Shown: positions 1-12,350, counted from the stretch's first letter. The stretch is 64,000 nt of DNA from Ochotona curzoniae (GCF_017591425.1 NW_024467101.1:10676918-10740917), one strand, 5' to 3'. The notes: generated by a model from the sequence alone, not told the origin. Made by a program: numbers and translations.

Positions 1-1079
1 GGGGGTGGGGAGGGCTTCAGAGACACCATGACCTCCCAAACAAGGGCACTTCAAAAGTCCCTGGAGAAATGGAAGGAGATCTAGGTTTATGCGGATCCAA
101 AAGGAAATCCGAGTGTATGTAAGTGATTGAAAATGCCCATCATGAAAACTCTGTCGATTTCAAAATTTCTTTGTATTCAAATACTTTTATTTTTTCATTC
201 CAGTTTTTCTTTTTCTTCTTCTTCTTTTTTTTTCCTGAACCCCAAGCATAGGCATTTTGGTTGGGTGCCTTGGGAGCTTCCAAGTCAGAGCAGGTGCTGG
301 GGGTGGGGTGGTCATGGGGAATATCCTCTGGAATTAACTTGAAGGTTCCACATACCAGCCACGCTATGTGGCCTCTGAGAAGAATGGGGGACTTGCAGTG
401 GGGTGGAACTGTCAACTATGGAAGAGAGAAAGGGTGGGGAGAGGCTGTGGTTCAAACAGCATCCCCTGTACTGAGTGGAATTTATTTGCCCTGCCCCTAC
501 CTTCTCACCAGAACAGTCAGCCTCTGCTTGCCTGCCTACCCACCAGCAAAGTCCGCATGCAGTAGAAAGCAAAGAGAAGCAGGAAGGGAGCCTCTATGTT
601 GTGGCTGAGGGTACACACACTCGTATTTCCCATACTCAGGGCCCCAGGCTCCCACTGCTTTAACACCAGAGGACAGTTATCAGCTTCCTCCACTCCCCCA
701 CCAGATGCAAACGGCAGCTGGGGTTCTGGGGCAAGGCTGTGAGGAGGCTGCTGGCTCACACAGGTGGGTGCCACTGCTGCTACCTCCAGCTGTCTTCATG
801 CTGCATTGAGGCTGTCCACCTGCAAGGACCCAGTGGGCTTCTGTCAGAGGCGACCCTCTGGGTAAAGGCAGGCAAGAGAGGAAGGGCGAGGATGGTGAGG
901 CTTCAGCAGCTAAGCAGGATTGCAATAGATGGATTGTTGACTTCCCCACCCCACCCTGGATTTATGTTGAAGTCCAACCACCCAGAAAATGCTGTGGGAG
1001 GTGTGTAGGAGGAGATAGGCCCTCACAAGAGAGATCAGCACCCTTACCAATGAGAACTCCCTTATTCCCTCCTGGTTTT

Positions 1080-1360
1080 TCAGATTGATTGATTGATTTG
1101 GAGTGACAGAGACAGCTCTTCCATCCACTGGCCCACTGCCCCCAAATCTCCACATCAACACAAGGCTGGGTCAGGTCAAAGCCAGAATCTGGGAACACAA
1201 ACTCAGGTGTTAGAAACCCATTGTTGTGTGGGTGTCACTGCCGGCCCCCTCTCCCAGTGTCTGCAAAGGTGGGAAGCTAGGGAGCTGCGGCAGGAGTTGG
1301 AGACAGGTGTGGAAGCCCAGGCTCTCTGACATGGGTTGTGGACAGACACTTACCTGCTGG
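1080..1360 (-). mobile_element. Lagomorph C-type SINE
   Basis: Reads antisense from a (GATT)n tail through 'ccatccactggcccact' and 'gtcaaagccagaatctggg' to a degraded head. The remains of the central 'caggagttggagacaggtg'-like segment are diverged. Approximate borders. Confidence 0.75.
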
Positions 1361-2444
1361 ACTAAACAGGAGCCCGTCCCTCACCCCTTCTGCCACCTGA
1401 ATCCATTGTAAGAAGGCAGACAGGGAATCCATCAGCACCTTCATGTTAGGTTTCTTAGCCTCTAGAACCATTGTCAGTGACACTATCATTTTAGCAGTTT
1501 GAACAGAGTACAGCTAATCCCTGACCACCACCACCCAGAACCATCACCACTACCAAGCCCCCTTCCTGCAAACTCTCTCCTTGGGGCCTGAGGGCGGTGG
1601 CCATGGCCATGATGGCCTATTAAAGAGTTCTCTGAGAATGACTGCTATTCCCTTGGCCTAACTCAGCCCCTTTCCATGTCCCTTCTTTCCTGGTCACAGT
1701 ATTCACCTCACATGGAATATACCACAATTCCTCAAACCACAGTTAACAGCTCAGATGAATCATTAATAACCAACCATTAATGGCTATTCATCACTGAGCA
1801 TTAACAATTAATGATGATCATTATCACAACTAATCTCTGACTCTCCCATGCCTCACCTGCCCCTGGACCCCATGGAAAGCTCAGGGATTAACGCAAGAAT
1901 GGACAGATAGGGACTGTGACCTTGTCATGTGTGTGAGGAGAAGCCTTGGTCCCCAAGTGTTAAGAAGAGAGCTACACAGCATTTTCCTGGAGAATCTGTC
2001 TCCCTGGCCTTTTCTTGCCTGTCACCTTTTGTGCCTGTCACAGCTGGACACGAACTGAGGAAGGAGATGGAGGGCTTTTTGGAGATGACCTGGAGGAGTG
2101 TTTGTCAAGATCACGGCTTTTGAATTGCTCCCTTAAATACATGGCAAGATGGCATTCACACACCTGGATGTTTTTCTTTCCTTTTCAGTTTTAATAAACA
2201 GCATGGAAGATGCCTAGGACAAGGGCTTGTCACAAAACTGACAAAAGTCATTTCTCTTCTGTCCTGGCCCTGAAAAAAGGTGGCTGTGATGGATGTGCCT
2301 TGGGCACTTGGTCTCTCCTACCGCCGGGTGGTGATGGCAGCATCAAGGGCACCTGTCACCAGATCCCCTGGCCCTCTGCTGTCCTGTCCACCCCCAGATC
2401 CTGCTCCCACCAGGACAGGAGGAAGCAGAGGAAATAGAAGTCAC

Positions 2445-2468
2445 AGAGAGAGAGAGAGAGAGAGAGAG
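2445..2468. repeat. (GA)n microsatellite
   Basis: Uninterrupted GA dinucleotide run of about 24 bp. Confidence 0.95.
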
Positions 2469-2659
2469 GAGGAGGTAGTCATTAGGATGAGCCCAGGACA
2501 CAGGAATAAAGGGGTGTAGGAAAGCAGATGGGGAATCTTAGATCATGAGTCGGAACTGGCAGGACCTTACAGGGGCTCATTTCCTGTGTCTGCTGGGTTA
2601 GCATTGAATGTGGCCTGTAGGAGGTGTTCAGTCATTAGTGCTGGATTCCATCAAGGCAG

Positions 2660-2785
2660 AAAGCTTGAAAGAACCAACCCAGCCCTGGGTTGCTGTGGAA
2701 ATTTGGGGGGAGTGGGCCAGCAGATGGAAGAGTTGTCTCTCTCTCTGTCACTCCAAATCAATCAATCAATCTGAAAGATGTGGAA
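2660..2785 (+). mobile_element. Lagomorph SINE, 3' part only
   Basis: Shows 'gagtgggccagcagatgg', a CT run and an (AATC)n-type tail. The 5' head is not recognisable, so this is a truncated or very old copy. Confidence 0.6.
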
Positions 2786-2900
2786 AGGAGAAGATAGGAA
2801 GATGGCAAAAGGAGAAGCAGAAAAAGAGAAGCGTGCACAGGAGAGAGGAGGCAGGAGAGAGGGAGAGGGGAGAGGAAGAGGGAAGGCAGGCAGGTGCCCC
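2785..2900. repeat. Purine-rich low-complexity tract
   Basis: About 115 bp composed almost entirely of A and G on the plus strand, with few interruptions. Confidence 0.8.
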
Positions 2901-3749
2901 CGACCGAGTGCTCCTTCTTGCTTGCACCATGCAGAAATCTACCTGCATCGACTATGACTTCTTTCCTGTTTCCTGTCTGTATCACCTCTTAAGGTGAGAA
3001 GCTGCTTGCGCCCACTCCTTTCTGTGTAGATGGTGTCTAGAATTGAATTGAATCTAAATTCAGACACCCTTTTGTAGGCTTTGAGGTGAGTTCCCCAAAG
3101 TGCACTGTCTGAAGTTAGGTGATCCTCTCGCTCCTCACCTGGATTTGGACACATCAGTGGCCCTCCTGCGTGTCCCCAGCCAGGGGACTGGGGAGGACTC
3201 ATGCTTTCCAGCACCCTCAGACAGAACTCCTTCTGTTGGTGCTGTGTGAGGGATGTGTGGAGGATAGTTAAGATGCTACCGTGCCTGCCTCCAGGAATTT
3301 TGGCCAAGGATGGAGGTGATGTATAGAGGACTCCGGATGGCTTGAGGACAAGGATAGACAAATGATGAGTGGGGGAAGAGCCACTCTCTTAGGGGAGGCT
3401 CCTCTCAGAAACATCTTGGGAACTCCTGATGTGGCATCTACCCAAAGAGGAAGAGCCTTGGGTCTCCCCTTCCACAGTAAGGAGCCAGGGCCATACGATG
3501 AGCATCTGAAAGAGAGCTGCTGGGCCTGAGCCCATAACTGACAGGACGAAGTCACCACCACAACTGCCCTGGCTGAGCATCTACTGAAAGCCAGGAGCTG
3601 TGCTGGGAGTACAAGCCTAGGGCTCTCCTGCTTCCATATAAATAAATCTTTCAGAATCAGAATTATGAAGTCACTGTAGAAAGTGTGACTAATTATTAAA
3701 TTAAGGTATAGAAGAACAGAGTTCACAGTGTCCAGATATCATTTTTATT

Positions 3750-3838
3750 AGCCGGGGGTGGGGAGGAAGTAAAGGAAGAAGTGGAAGAAAAAGCAGGGGA
3801 GGAAGGAAAATGAGAAGAAAGAATGGGAGAAGAAAGTG
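3750..3838. repeat. Purine-rich low-complexity tract
   Basis: About 90 bp of almost pure A/G on the plus strand. Confidence 0.8.
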
Positions 3839-4244
3839 GCACTTCACACACGATTCTGGTTCACTCCCCAACTGCCTGCCAAGGCAATCCAGTCTCCCCC
3901 AATGGAGGCATCCCTTGCCCCACCCATGAGGAGACATCACTATTGTCTCCAGGGATGCCCCTGCTCTATATTAAAAACAAAAACAGGTGACAGTTTTTAT
4001 TTGCCCTTCAATATTCAGCCCAACTGGAATCTCCCCTAGAAATCCTTTGCCTCTTCTCGCTCCCAAAGCACCATTCCACCTCACCCCGAAACACCAGGTT
4101 CCCCCTCACTTGTCCTACAATTACTGTTTGTTTATTGTGTCTCTGAATAAGACAAGCAGTTTCAGAACTAGACCAGATCTGATCTTCCTTTTATGAACTG
4201 TAGCATCAAGAAGAGTACATCAAGGGGTGGTTTTGGGTACAAAC

Positions 4245-4470
4245 GGCTTAAGGTACAGCTTGTGATGCCCACATCTCCACATTCCATATCAGATTGGAAT
4301 GTTCAAGTCCTGGCACTGCTACTTTTGATCTATCTTCCTGCTGATCCATGTTCCCAGATGCAGGTGATGGCTCAAGTACTCACGGGCCCAGCCACATTTC
4401 CAGGCTCTTGGTTTCGACCTTGGCCCAACCTGGGTTAATTTATTCAAACTCCAGTTGCCCTATTTAACCA
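4245..4470 (+). mobile_element. Lagomorph C-type SINE, diverged
   Basis: Contains 'cacattccatatcagattgg', 'atgcaggtgatggctcaagt' and 'cctggctcttggtttcg'-like blocks in sense order. The 3' CT/AAATAAA tail is eroded. Confidence 0.65.
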
Positions 4471-5519
4471 TCGCTTAAAGCGACTTGTCTGGACTTAAAA
4501 GAAGTAGATGTGATACTGGCTTCCAAAAAAGAATTCAGAGGAATTCTACTTCTACACTCTAACCAAAGACCTGGTTGGCTTCACTTCAACGGGATGGCAT
4601 CAGCTTCCAGAGCTGTTTATGGAGTGTCCAAGAAGGAGCTGGAACCCCATCTCACTGGAATCAGAAAAAGTAAGACAAATTTCCCAAGACACATTCAGTT
4701 GAGACAGCGCACACACAGTCCTAACATTCGGCTCATTTACCTTCTAATACATTAACCACAATGCTTTGAAAGAACATGTCTCTGGATGGGTGCAGTCATT
4801 AAGAACCCCACTTGTGTGGTAGTTTCAACTTGCACTCGCATGCTTTAAGCTCATTTCCCTCCGCCCCAATGTAAAGACATTGATTTCAGTGAGTTTAGTA
4901 TTACAGCAACAGATCCATAAAACCCCAGACTTTCTCATCCAAGTACTCAGGCTCCCATGAAAATGCAGTTTTAAGCAAAGGGAAACAATGCTTTATCTTC
5001 TTCCAGAGTCACACATTGAGTCGTGATGTTAGGTGCTCTTGGGGACGGCGAGGGGGGAATGGTCAGTAACACGACCTTCTAGGGACTTTCAGTCTAGAGG
5101 GAGAGATGGCTTCACCAAGTTGTGACTGTATAGAAACATTAGTGAAACTTCATGCCTTCTCGGGCTAGGAAACTAAGGGGAAAAAATGTTTATTGAAGGG
5201 AATGAAAGTCCTGCTCAGCATTTGGCATCTAGGTATGAATGACTGGTTTGTACCAGAGCAAACTCGTCCCTGTTCCCCACATGTTGAGAAAAAGTAGAAA
5301 AACAGAATCTAAAGGCAAAGACATCAGAGAGTCAACCAAGGCAGCCGGAGCAGATTGTGGAAGGAGGAGAACACACTGACAGCAAGCACAGGGCTGCGTG
5401 GCGCACTGCCCAGCAGTCATGAGTGGGTCTTGAAGGAGAGCTGACTTAGAGGACGTGCACTTGCAGAAAGCAAGGCTTGCCCCGTAGAGTTACGGCAAGG
5501 AAGGCAGTATGTGAATCAA

Positions 5520-6445
5520 TACACAGAGCAAGACAGAATCCGAAAAAAGATACACATGTATGTGTATAAGATCACTCCATTTGGAACCAAATGCGAAAAA
5601 TACTATTTCTCTAAGTACACATGCTGGGCCAACTAGATACTTAGATGGGAAACCATGAATCTTAAACTCCGCTCATCTCATAAATAAGTAGCAATTCCCC
5701 ATGTATTATCTAGACATGAATAGTAAGTCAATCCAGTGTCTGCAAAAAACACAGGGGAATTCTTCCATGAAAACAGGCAAATAAATCTTCAACAGGATGT
5801 GAAAAGTGCTAAACAGTAAAGAATAAATCAGGAAAGAGTAAAATCGAGAGCTCTGTTTATCAAAAGAAACCTAAGGAGAATGAAAAAGATACAGTGTATC
5901 CAACATACCCTAGAAAACAGTTTTATCTACAGTAGATAAAGAACTCCCACTAATCCAAAAGGACCACCAAAGAGAAAAAATAATAATGAGTCTAAGACTT
6001 TATCAGATGTTTCACCAAAGAAGATAGCCAAGTGCAGACACAGGTGCATGAAAAGCTGTGTTTATCAGGGAAATGGAAGCTCAAACAAAAACATAACATT
6101 TATATTCACCAAGAATAGCTTTAAAACTAAAAAAAACAACAACAAACGTATTGGCAAGGATGTAGAATAACTGAGATATTTACTCATTGCAAGTGGGACG
6201 ATAAATTGGAATAACTATTTTGATAGTGTTTATTAAACCTGGAACCAGATTCTTTTTTTTCACCCAGCAATTCTACTCCTGGGTATATACCCAGCAGAAA
6301 TCTAATCATTCATTTGATGAGAGGTGTGTACAAAAATGTTCGGCGTTGTGCTATTCATAATAGTGCCAAAGTGGAAACACCCCAGTGTCCACCAATACCT
6401 CAACAAAGAAGTCATTCTTTCATACGCACACAATGGAGTACTTTA
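5520..6445 (+). mobile_element. L1 (L1M-type) 3' ORF2 region, left part
   Basis: Contains the familiar L1 string 'cagcaattctactcctgggt', then 'tattcataatagtgccaaag' and 'acacaatggagtacttt'. Decayed and non-functional. It is cut at about 6445 by a MER20-like element and appears to resume at about 6725. The left border is uncertain. Confidence 0.75.
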
Positions 6446-6655
6446 GGCTAGGGTTTCCCAGTGGTGGCATAATTGAAATTTTGGGCCAGATGCTTCTATG
6501 TGGTCTACCTGTCTTGTTCATGTATTGGAGGTTGGGCAGCATCCCGGACCTCTTCCAACTAGATGCTATGTAGAATTTCCAGACTTTCCAGATGCTATGT
6601 AGAAATGTCTCCAGACTTTGCAGAATATGCCCTGGGCAAGGGTGGCAGTGAGGAG
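6446..6655 (+). mobile_element. MER20-like hAT fossil inserted in L1
   Basis: Shows 'gaaattttgggccagatgct', 'gttgggcagcatcccggacc' and 'aaatgtctccagactttgca', in the order of the MER20 consensus as I remember it. A short internal duplication repeats 'agatgctatgtagaa'. Orientation is relative to the remembered consensus. Confidence 0.65.
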
Positions 6656-6724
6656 GTACAAAATTACCTGCAGAAAAGCACCATTAGAAACTACAGAACA
6701 AAGAGAAAAAGGGAGTTTCTACTA

Positions 6725-6840
6725 TAGTGAACCTATGTGGGAGAATCTCACAAACTTAATATTGAAAGCAGGATGCTAGCCTTCAAAGGACACAGGTTGG
6801 ACACCTCTGTTTCTACAGAGTTCCAAAACAGACCTGCTCT
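6725..6840 (+). mobile_element. L1 3' UTR continuation after the insertion
   Basis: 'gagaatctcacaaacttaat' followed by 'gttccaaaacagacc' resembles the L1M end region (…tctcaaaaac…gaagttc…aaacaggc…). It fits as the other half of the interrupted L1. Confidence 0.55.
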
Positions 6841-6874
6841 GGGGTGTTAGACACCAGGATGGCAGTCACTTTGG

Positions 6875-7115
6875 GGAAAGAGAAAGAAGCAGAGACTAGG
6901 AGAAAGATTTTTCATCCACTGGTCCACTCCCCAAGTGGACACAATGGCTGGAGTGGAACAAGTACAAAGCCAGGAGCCAGAAGCTTCTTCAGCATCTCCC
7001 ACATGGGTGCAAGGCCCCAAGGATTTGGGCCATCCTGTACTGTTTTGCCAGGCCACAAGGAAGGAGCCGGATGGCGAGTGGAGCAGCCAGGACATAAATC
7101 AATGCCCACATGTGA
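6875..7115 (-). mobile_element. Lagomorph C-type SINE
   Basis: Antisense copy with 'ttcatccactggtccactcc', 'ggccatcctgtactgttttg' and 'gtggagcagccaggacata'. It sits just downstream of the L1/MER20 composite. Confidence 0.8.
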
Positions 7116-7689
7116 TGTTCATGCTTGACGTCAGAGGATCAGCCAATTGAGACATCCATCATGCCAGGCCCATGTTTTTCTTTCAAGTGAAACTTTAGCT
7201 CAGACAGAAAGAGCCGCAGATGCAAAGAGAACATTATGAGCCATCAATGATACATTCAAATGGTTCTCTACAAGCCTGCAGGTAATTCTGGGGAGTGTCA
7301 AATTTTATAAGACCTGGATGGGTTTGTGGTCAGGAATCAGCCCTTCTTCCGTGGAAATCTGTCCAGAGTGATATGCCCCTTATGGATGTCTCCTGGATTT
7401 ACAATCGGGTCTCTCAAGATCTCAGGACATTGCCTTCAAACAATCTGGTACTTCCTAGCTCAACATCTTTTCCACGGATCTTCCTAATACTCATAAACCA
7501 GAGGAGAACCCCTAAGTTCCAGGAAGATGTAAAACTGTATTCATAAAAGACCTATTTATTAAGTCATGTTCAGGATGGATTAAACTTATCCTGCACTCGG
7601 GTTCTCAGAATTCAGAGGCCAGGAAATACGTGTGCTGTGGAAATAAGATTAGTGGCGGATGCTTAACCTACTTTGAGAACATGCTGCTT

Positions 7690-8260
7690 TTAATGCTAAG
7701 CCCCATTCATTCCCATATACATAATTAATGAACTAATTACAAACGAGTCTTATCTAATCATTTAAGCAGCCCTCACGTGACCCATCCTTGGCTTCATGTT
7801 TGTGCTAGTATAATTGCATTTCCTTGAAAGTAATACGACTTTATTTAAAAAAAAAAAATCACCCTATCATTTAGACCTTTCTGCTAATTCGAGCCAGCTT
7901 TATACCAGATGAAAACAAACGGGGGTGGTGGTGCTGTCTAAATCATTTTCTTTTTAACTAAGAACTGTAAGCCAAGAGTATGGGGCTGTAAAGTGTTTAC
8001 GGAAAGCAAATTTCCTCCCAGGAAAAAAAAAGGAAAAGTTGTAATGCCATCTTTTTAGCCAAAACGAAAAGCAGTTGTGTTAAATCGGCACCAAAGCAAA
8101 TGATACATACAACAGTAATTAGCGAAGATTACACAGTAATTAAAATCACGATGATTATGCGAGTGAGAATAATTTATACAATAATCTCCACGGCTCACAT
8201 TGCAATGTGGTACAAGTCCAACAGCCACAGTAGGGAGCTGGGCTTGGCACTAAATTAAAA
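7690..8260. promoter_or_regulatory. Candidate conserved non-coding element
   Basis: AT-rich unique sequence with no SINE, LINE or MIR signature and several TAATTA/TAATTAG homeodomain-type cores ('cagtaattagcgaagatt', 'cagtaattaaaatcacgatg'). The texture resembles vertebrate developmental enhancers. Conservation cannot be tested here, so this is an inference. Confidence 0.3.
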
Positions 8261-8589
8261 CCACAGCATCACCAATCCAGTGGTGATTGGTCACTGAAAC
8301 TGAGGGATACATCAAGTCTCTGAGTGGAATACCATTTTTTACTTGCATGTCCCAAATCTACCAAGAGGGAACCCCAAACACTCCTTAACCACTTCCATTC
8401 TATTGTTATCACCTCATTTCCTCCTTCTCCTGGTAGAGAATACTCGCTATTCTGATCGTTGTATCTACACGATACATTCTGCTGCAGGATCCTTTATTCC
8501 CATGGTTTAGAATGATCCTATTTTCCAAAGCCAGGTAAAAGACACTGATTTAACTGCAAGGTAAGAGGCTCTTCCAGTTCCCCCAACAT

Positions 8590-8785
8590 CCCCAGCATCT
8601 TGGGCGGGAGCAGATGATGGCTCAAGTAATCGGGTCCCTGCTACCCTAGAGGGAGATCCAAGATGAACCTCCTGGCTCCCTGCTTCGGCCTGACCCAACC
8701 ACGGCCATTGTGGGTTTTGGGGAAGTGTACCAGAGTATAGTCTCTTGTTCTCTCTTTCTGCCTTTTTAATAAAAGCAAACTAATT
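8590..8785 (+). mobile_element. Lagomorph C-type SINE, 5'-truncated
   Basis: Contains 'cagatgatggctcaagtaat', 'cctggctccctgcttcggcc' and 'ggccattgtgggttttgggg', ending in 'ctgcctttttaataaaagc'. The tRNA-like head is missing or unreadable. Confidence 0.75.
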
Positions 8786-10859
8786 ACTCTATAAAAGATA
8801 TTGGTAATGTAATAAAGGTACAATCAAGAGTATCTGTTTCAATAGACAAGATAGGCAAGATTTAGGGTTTAGCCAGACATGGGTTTGGGTGTGGTGGTGG
8901 CGACAGCCCAAGATGGGTTGGTTGGCTTCGTGAGTGACAGAACCACCCAAGGATATTGATAGTAGAGGTGGGTGAGGAGGGTTGAGCCTGCTGTTAGGCA
9001 TGGTTAAGGGCAGACAGCCGTTGGTGACCAGTATTGACATTTGGCTGTGATTCAAATGTTTAGAGCCTAATAGAACCTTAGAGTTTTGTTCTTGGTCCAA
9101 GAGTCACATTTTTACAGCTGGGGAGTAAGACAGCACAAGAGGAGAACCACCCGTTACTCATGTGGAGAGCAAGCAAGCAAACCAGGTGAGAGTGGCAGCC
9201 TCCTGGGCACTCCCACAACTGAGGGATGCGATGGCGATAGGGTAGAGAAGGAACCAGAAAAGAGAAGTCGAAGGCCAAGCAAACAGAATCACATGCAAGA
9301 CTCCACAGTTTGCAATGCAGGAGAGAAATCTAGGGCAACATGAAGGCTGGAGAATGTCCCCTGGTCTGTTTCTTTAGAATCCAGTGACATGTTGAGAACA
9401 GGCGCAGGGCAGAAGTGGGAACGGGCTACAGCATGTAGAAGACTAGTTCAGGAGAGTGGAGAAAAGGAATGTAGTGCTTGCCGACCTGTTTGTTGCAAAG
9501 CTTGGATCTCAAGGGCAGGGAAAGAAGTAACTAAGTCTGAAGAATGATGGGCAAGGATAGGGTGATACTGGGGAGGCCCCTGAGGCCTTGAACACAACTG
9601 GAATGAGAGACGATGAAGATACAGGAGGGGAAGGGCACCCTGGAAGGATTGGGGTATTGTGTGGAGGGAAGAACAAATAGGAGCTAACCTTGTACAGGGC
9701 AGGACTGAGTTTTCCTTTGAGGACCACAGGGAGGAGGGAGGCTGATGTGCTTTGAATGTACAGACGACATCATAGTAGAAAGCCAAAGACAGTATGATTT
9801 TTCTTTGAAGGGAATGAGACTGGGAGAGGTCTCCTGGGTGTGAGGGAGAGGTGCTGGAGAAGTCAGAGTGGTTTGGGATAGCCACTCAGTGCAATGGTGG
9901 CAGCAGTGACTGCCCTATGGTGAGACATGAGCAGGCTGCTCAGCTAAACGAAGCAGTGTCTATTTGCACCTGGGCTCCCCAAGGAACTCCAGTTGTGCTG
10001 TGAAGCCAAGAAAGAACTAGGGCTGATCTATATAGCTAAATCACTACTCCCATAGGGCAATGACCCTGGGAGGAGAGGCTGAGCATGCAGCAGGGACCAG
10101 GGAGAGCCTGCCAGCCCCCAATCGGCCTTGGCACCACCTGTGGCCAGATGTTGAGAGAGACTCCCCGACAAAGTGCAACTGCCACCGTCAAGCCCATAAA
10201 CTCCCTCTCCCGGGGCCACAGAGGTAATTTAGTGTCTCTGTCTCCAGTATCGTGTGCATTTATCAGCAGCAGCTGCATGATTCTGGGCTGTAAATCACGA
10301 GCCCTTAGGTGTATTTCTTCAGCGTTGACATTCCCTTATAAATAACACGGGAATGCTTTTATTTTCTTGGCAAAGAACTGCTCTCTTTCCCTGCTCTGTT
10401 TTTTTCAACGACCTTCTTTCTCAGTCAAATCAAAAACGTCCATTTACTGGTCCTACTATATGCCACTAAGACAGGAGAGCAGGTGAACAAGAGCCCTAAT
10501 ACGGGGCCGGTAAGACGAGAACAGCTGTACAGGAGTCCTGTTCTCTGCTGTTAGAGAGTCTCCCAGCAGAAAGGATGTGGAGGCAACTGGGTGACAGTGA
10601 CACAAATTTAAAAGGCAAATAAATGTCTAGTGAGCAGAAGAATCATTTGCTTACGGGTACGAGGATGCGTGTTTGTCTGAAGCTTGACAGGTTCATAGCT
10701 ACTATCTAGAGGGAGCCTAGAACTGAAACAAGGCTACAATCAATAAGTCCGCACAGGCTCCTGATTTAAACTTTTAAAGGAATGTAAAAGGATGAGCTGG
10801 ACAAGCGTGTACACCCAAGGAAACAGCTCTTCAGTATAGGAGGGTATTTTCAAAACTTG

Positions 10860-11012
10860 CAGACCCTGGGAGGCAGCAGGTGATGGCTCAAATAACTGCA
10901 TCCTTGCTACTCTGTGTTGGAGACCTGGATTGAGTTCTTAGCCTTGGCTGTTGCGGGCATCTGAGGAGTGAGCTAAGGGACAAGATTCTCAAATAAATTA
11001 AACTTAAAACAA
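10860..11012 (+). mobile_element. Lagomorph C-type SINE, 3' part
   Basis: Starts at 'ctgggaggcagcaggtgatg', includes 'gagacctggattgagttctt' and ends at 'caaataaattaaac'. A 5'-truncated copy. Confidence 0.75.
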
Positions 11013-11134
11013 AAAAAGCTTGAATGTTAATCAGCAGGTGCACTATGCTCTGGCTGTTTCTAGTTCTGCTTCTACTCCTTGCACAGGCACATGGAAAAGA
11101 ACAAAAGTATTTAGTAATCAAGAGAGAAAAGCTC

Positions 11135-11300
11135 TCATTCCTTTCAGACTTACACTTCTTTCTCCCATAGACCCATGTTTCTAATTAAGAGCAGTAATCG
11201 GATAATCTTGCTTTAATTAACTCCCTAGATGTACTGCTATGCATAGAATCCTCCTTTTGATATATTCGACATTGAATCTTTTAGCCTAAGATGATCTGCC
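11135..11300. promoter_or_regulatory. Candidate conserved non-coding element
   Basis: Repeat-free AT-rich block with 'tttctaattaagagcagtaa' and 'gctttaattaactccctaga'. Inference from texture only. Confidence 0.22.
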
Positions 11301-12069
11301 AGGCAGTCAACACTTGCCAAATGTGCCCAAAAGGTCAGCATGAACTGCCGTCCCCTGCTACAGGACAAACACATTTCAAATCAACAAGGGGTGGCCAGGC
11401 TCACTGGCTCCAGTAGTTTTGTGAATTTTTTTCTATCTTATCACATTTTTTTCTATCTTATCTTATCTTTCTGTTATCACAGAAGTGGGATACATTTCAT
11501 CTTCATTACACACCTGGAGAATCCCTAATTTCTGATTTATGGCCATTAGCTCCTAATTACAAGAGGGCCGCCCTTGAAAAGGAAAACCAGGTAGGACTCG
11601 GAGCAATGGAGCTGAAAAGCGAGAGGGAAGATGGATGTCAGTCAAACAGCTGAGGTTCCATGAATTCCAGGACCCATCTGCCAGGGCAGCCTGCCTGTTG
11701 GAAATCCCAGACTGGTCAAGGGCCCATCACATGTCACAATCAAATTCATCTCCCGCCGTGGTAGGGAAATTCGAAAACACTGACCTTCAATAAAGCTCAG
11801 ACCCCCAAATGGGATTAACTCAGCTCCACTTCCTTTATAATGACATTCCATTTTTAAAAAACACTCAAGTGATGATAATGAAAGTTTTTTTTTTAATTCA
11901 AAAATGGAATGCTAGTCTGATTTGCCTTACAGAGGAGCAACAACTTCCTTGTTATTTTTAAATGCTTATTCTGTGCTATTTCAAATCATATGGAAAACCA
12001 CGTTTGGGGGAAGATCCCATTAAAGCTACAATGTTCCAAGCATCTATGTTAATAAATACAGTTATGGTC

Positions 12070-12135
12070 CATGTTTTACAGGTAAAAAGGCAGAGACTTC
12101 CATGGCAACCTGACTAAAGTCCACAGCTGGAAAGT
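12070..12135 (-). mobile_element. MIR relic
   Basis: 'ttacaggtaaaaaggcagag' and 'aaagtccacagctggaaagt' resemble antisense MIR. Confidence 0.4.
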
Positions 12136-12212
12136 GGGAATTTCACACATGCAAAGTCTGAGAGGTGCTAGGAGCTGTGAGCCACGAGAAGGTGGCACGG
12201 AGATACCCTTAC

Positions 12213-12350
12213 CTGGGGCTGTGGAAGTGGCTGCTGACAGTTGACTGTCGAGAGGGGCTCCTCGCTGAGTCTGCAGCCAACGAGAGGGTACAGCTCGACC
12301 AGGACTGCAAACTGCCCTCGGGCTGGGAACTGATGATGGAGATGCTATCC
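12213..12350 (-). CDS. MYO18B: MYO18B Ser-rich tail exon
   Basis: This exon is 138 nt, phase 2 at both ends: its first base completes the split Met codon and its last two (AG) start an Arg or Ser codon. It encodes DSISIISSQPEGSLQSWSS, then CTLSLAADSARSPSRQST and ends SSHFHSP. The acceptor is GATTCTAG and the donor is CAG|GTAAGG, a strong site. About a third of the residues are Ser, and the heptad pattern is gone, consistent with the disordered C-terminal tail. The SSQPEGSLQSW block matches remembered MYO18B and has no MYO18A counterpart, so it is the best paralogue discriminator here. The remaining tail exon(s) and the stop codon are not in the window. Confidence 0.92.

Larger units (their letters stand above)
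1..12212 (-). other. MYO18B: MYO18B downstream intron (partial)
   Basis: This lies 3' of the last visible exon in gene orientation. The terminal MYO18B exon should be a long open stretch rich in Ser and Pro ending with a stop; no such stretch occurs on the minus strand here, so the intron most likely runs off the left edge. It holds SINEs, an L1 with an inserted MER20-like element, purine-rich tracts, and AT-rich unique blocks near 7690-8260 and 11135-11300. No other gene is supported. Confidence 0.65.

Noticed and set aside
3268..3726. 152-residue minus-strand open frame
   Set aside because: No domain or family resemblance, and no splice borders or codon pattern like those of the MYO18B exons.
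1..12212. Terminal MYO18B exon
   Set aside because: The remembered final exon should give a long Ser/Pro-rich open frame on the minus strand. None is present, so I place it outside the window.
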